A stretch of 64,000 nt of DNA, from NCBI RefSeq assembly GCF_030323025.1, contig NZ_CP097329.1, positions 3,768,001 through 3,832,000 of the forward strand, read 5' to 3'. The notes beneath the pieces were generated by a model. The model did not search any database. It saw nothing but the letters and a program-made list of their open reading frames with translations, and was not told the DNA's origin. Shown piece by piece: positions 62,919 to 64,000 of this stretch. The DNA is from Pseudanabaena mucicola str. Chao 1806. GTDB lineage: Bacteria; Cyanobacteriota; Cyanobacteriia; Pseudanabaenales; Pseudanabaenaceae. Position 1 is the first letter of the stretch, and the number at the start of each line of letters is the position of its first letter. The position numbers were made by a program, and so were the translations under genes.

Positions 62919-64000
62919 ATGGCTGACATGAAGAAAAAATGGTTTAATACCGCAGGTCCTTGTAAAGCTGACATTCACTATATGCTGCCAGCAAGCGATC
63001 GCCTGCCCGAATTAGTTGATTTAATCGCCCAAGAAAATTACTTCGTCATCCATGCTCCAAGACAAACAGGCAAAACCACAGCGATGATGTCACTAGCCCA
63101 AGAGCTAACCGCCAGTGGCAAATATAACGCCGTCATGGTGTCAGTGGAAGTAGGGTCAGCCTTTCCCGATGAACCCGAAAAAGCAGAACAAGCGATCCTA
63201 TCAGCATGGCGAGATGCAGCAGATTTTTGGTTGACAGACGAATTAAAACCACCCATTCATAATCCTAATCAACCTCCACAACGCATCGGTAATTTTTTAA
63301 AAGTATGGTCAGAAATTTCACCCCGACCATTAGTTCTATTTATTGACGAAATAGATTCTCTCCAAAATCAAACTTTAATTACAGTATTACGGCAGCTAAG
63401 AGATGGCTTTCCTCGTCGTCCACAGGGATTTCCGCAATCAGTTGCCCTAGTGGGAATGCGAGATGTCCGCGACTATAAATATGCATCAGGAGGCGGCGAA
63501 AGACTCAATACCTCAAGCCCCTTTAACATCAAAGTACGTTCCTTCACGCTGAGCAATTTTAGCATTGCAGAAGTGAGAAATCTCTATCAACAACATACAG
63601 AAGCGACAGGACAAATATTTACAGAAGAAGCGATAGAGTTAGCATTCCATTTGACACAGGGACAGCCTTGGCTCGTCAATGCGATCGCCAAAGAAATCAC
63701 CGAATATATCGCCAAAGATCCCAATATTCCAATTACACCTGAACTCGTAAACCAAGCCAAAGAGATTTTGATTCAAAGACAAGATACCCATTTAGACAGC
63801 CTAGCCGAGAGATTGCGAGAAGAACGAGTGCGAGCCATCATTCAACCAATCCTTGCAGGGCAAGAATTGCCAGATGTGCCACAGGATGACGTGCGCTATG
63901 TTTTGGATTTAGGTTTATGTAGCAATGAGAATGGATTAGCGATCGCCAATCCCATTTATCAAGAGGTACTGCCCAGAGTGCTTGCCTATGTGACATCGGC
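62919..64000 (+). CDS. AAA-like ATPase, copy 2 (runs past the window end)
   Basis: A tandem copy of the previous gene, open from ATG 62919 to base 64000. The first 87 bases and the stretch from about 63424 onwards are nearly identical to copy 1 at a fixed offset of 1586 bp, while residues about 30-165 differ strongly (VVFLDEIDALS against VLFIDEIDSLQ, for example). Walker A APRQTGKTTAMMSLA and Walker B are intact. The C-terminal nuclease region lies outside the window. Confidence 0.85.
   Translation, partial: MADMKKKWFNTAGPCKADIHYMLPASDRLPELVDLIAQENYFVIHAPRQTGKTTAMMSLAQELTASGKYNAVMVSVEVGSAFPDEPEKAEQAILSAWRDAADFWLTDELKPPIHNPNQPPQRIGNFLKVWSEISPRPLVLFIDEIDSLQNQTLITVLRQLRDGFPRRPQGFPQSVALVGMRDVRDYKYASGGGERLNTSSPFNIKVRSFTLSNFSIAEVRNLYQQHTEATGQIFTEEAIELAFHLTQGQPWLVNAIAKEITEYIAKDPNIPITPELVNQAKEILIQRQDTHLDSLAERLREERVRAIIQPILAGQELPDVPQDDVRYVLDLGLCSNENGLAIANPIYQEVLPRVLAYVTS

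Larger units (their letters stand above)
61333..64000 (+). repeat. Tandem gene duplication with a 1586-bp period and a mosaic middle
   Basis: Two direct copies in register. Identity is almost complete at 61333-61419/62919-63005 and from 61838/63424 to the window end. Between these points the copies have diverged, with no net length change. The left boundary falls on a gcgatcgc (HIP1) site. Confidence 0.85.

Overview
The window is a stretch of a cyanobacterial chromosome. Evidence: the HIP1 octamer gcgatcgc recurs throughout, including inside genes; the ATP synthase operon has both b and b' subunits plus Atp1/AtpI; and there are cyanobacterium-typical families (NatACD-like amino-acid transporter, GuaB3, DUF3120, DUF1995, DUF29, XisH/XisI, Uma2). 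Moderately low GC and many small hairpin repeats fit a Pseudanabaena-like filamentous lineage, but that genus is an inference. I saw no tRNA, rRNA, tmRNA or CRISPR array.

Layout. 1-5.2 kb: 3' part of sufB, a repeat-rich gap with a dead gene fragment, a TauE/TSUP exporter of atypical composition, two small membrane-protein genes and an AmpG-like permease. 5.3-5.7 kb: a 66-bp tandem repeat array. 5.9-12.5 kb: trxA, pyrR, a cobM-cbiD-spoIID-like group, natD and a DUF1995 gene. 12.7-14.9 kb: groES-groEL behind a perfect CIRCE operator. 15-20 kb: DUF29, fau, GST, a PaO/Tic55-type Rieske oxygenase, an ABC-F ATPase. 20.6-25 kb: a pentapeptide protein, the rnc-rimM-era group, an EcfT protein. 25-32.6 kb: response regulator, guaB3, natC, natA, an Hsp70-like gene with a possible 27-residue leader ORF, nadC. 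32.7-37.8 kb: atpI-B-E-G-F-H-A on the minus strand with no atpC after atpA. 38-50.4 kb: secreted protein, an unusual subtilase, a scramblase-like protein, birA, an M23 peptidase, a rhodanese, a MacA/MacB-type exporter operon with a Uma2 gene inside it, a YpfJ-type metallopeptidase, an ABC-2 permease.

50.6-64 kb is an accessory island. It opens with an ISKra4-type remnant and a small mobile repeat. A plus-strand gene train follows: PLD/SF2 helicase of the Dnd-restriction type, a 57-residue protein, a DndD-like SMC ATPase split by an IS4-family element, Uma2, DUF5674-like, an unknown protein, a Dnd-associated-protein-4-like protein, and an HNH nuclease whose N-terminal half resembles the phosphorothioate-binding domain of ScoMcrA enzymes. 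No dndA, dndB, dndC or dndE is in view. After it come a Cro/C1-type regulator with palindromic operators, a small conserved protein, xisI-xisH, and two tandem 1586-bp copies of an ATPase/PD-(D/E)XK gene that are near identical at both ends but divergent in the middle.

The main candidate for a poorly described system is the 51.3-59.9 kb operon: a phosphorothioation-linked effector module without its modification genes, with its ATPase recently broken by an insertion. The window also carries at least seven families of small hairpin elements with terminal inverted repeats, two copies of one family being nearly identical 50 kb apart.
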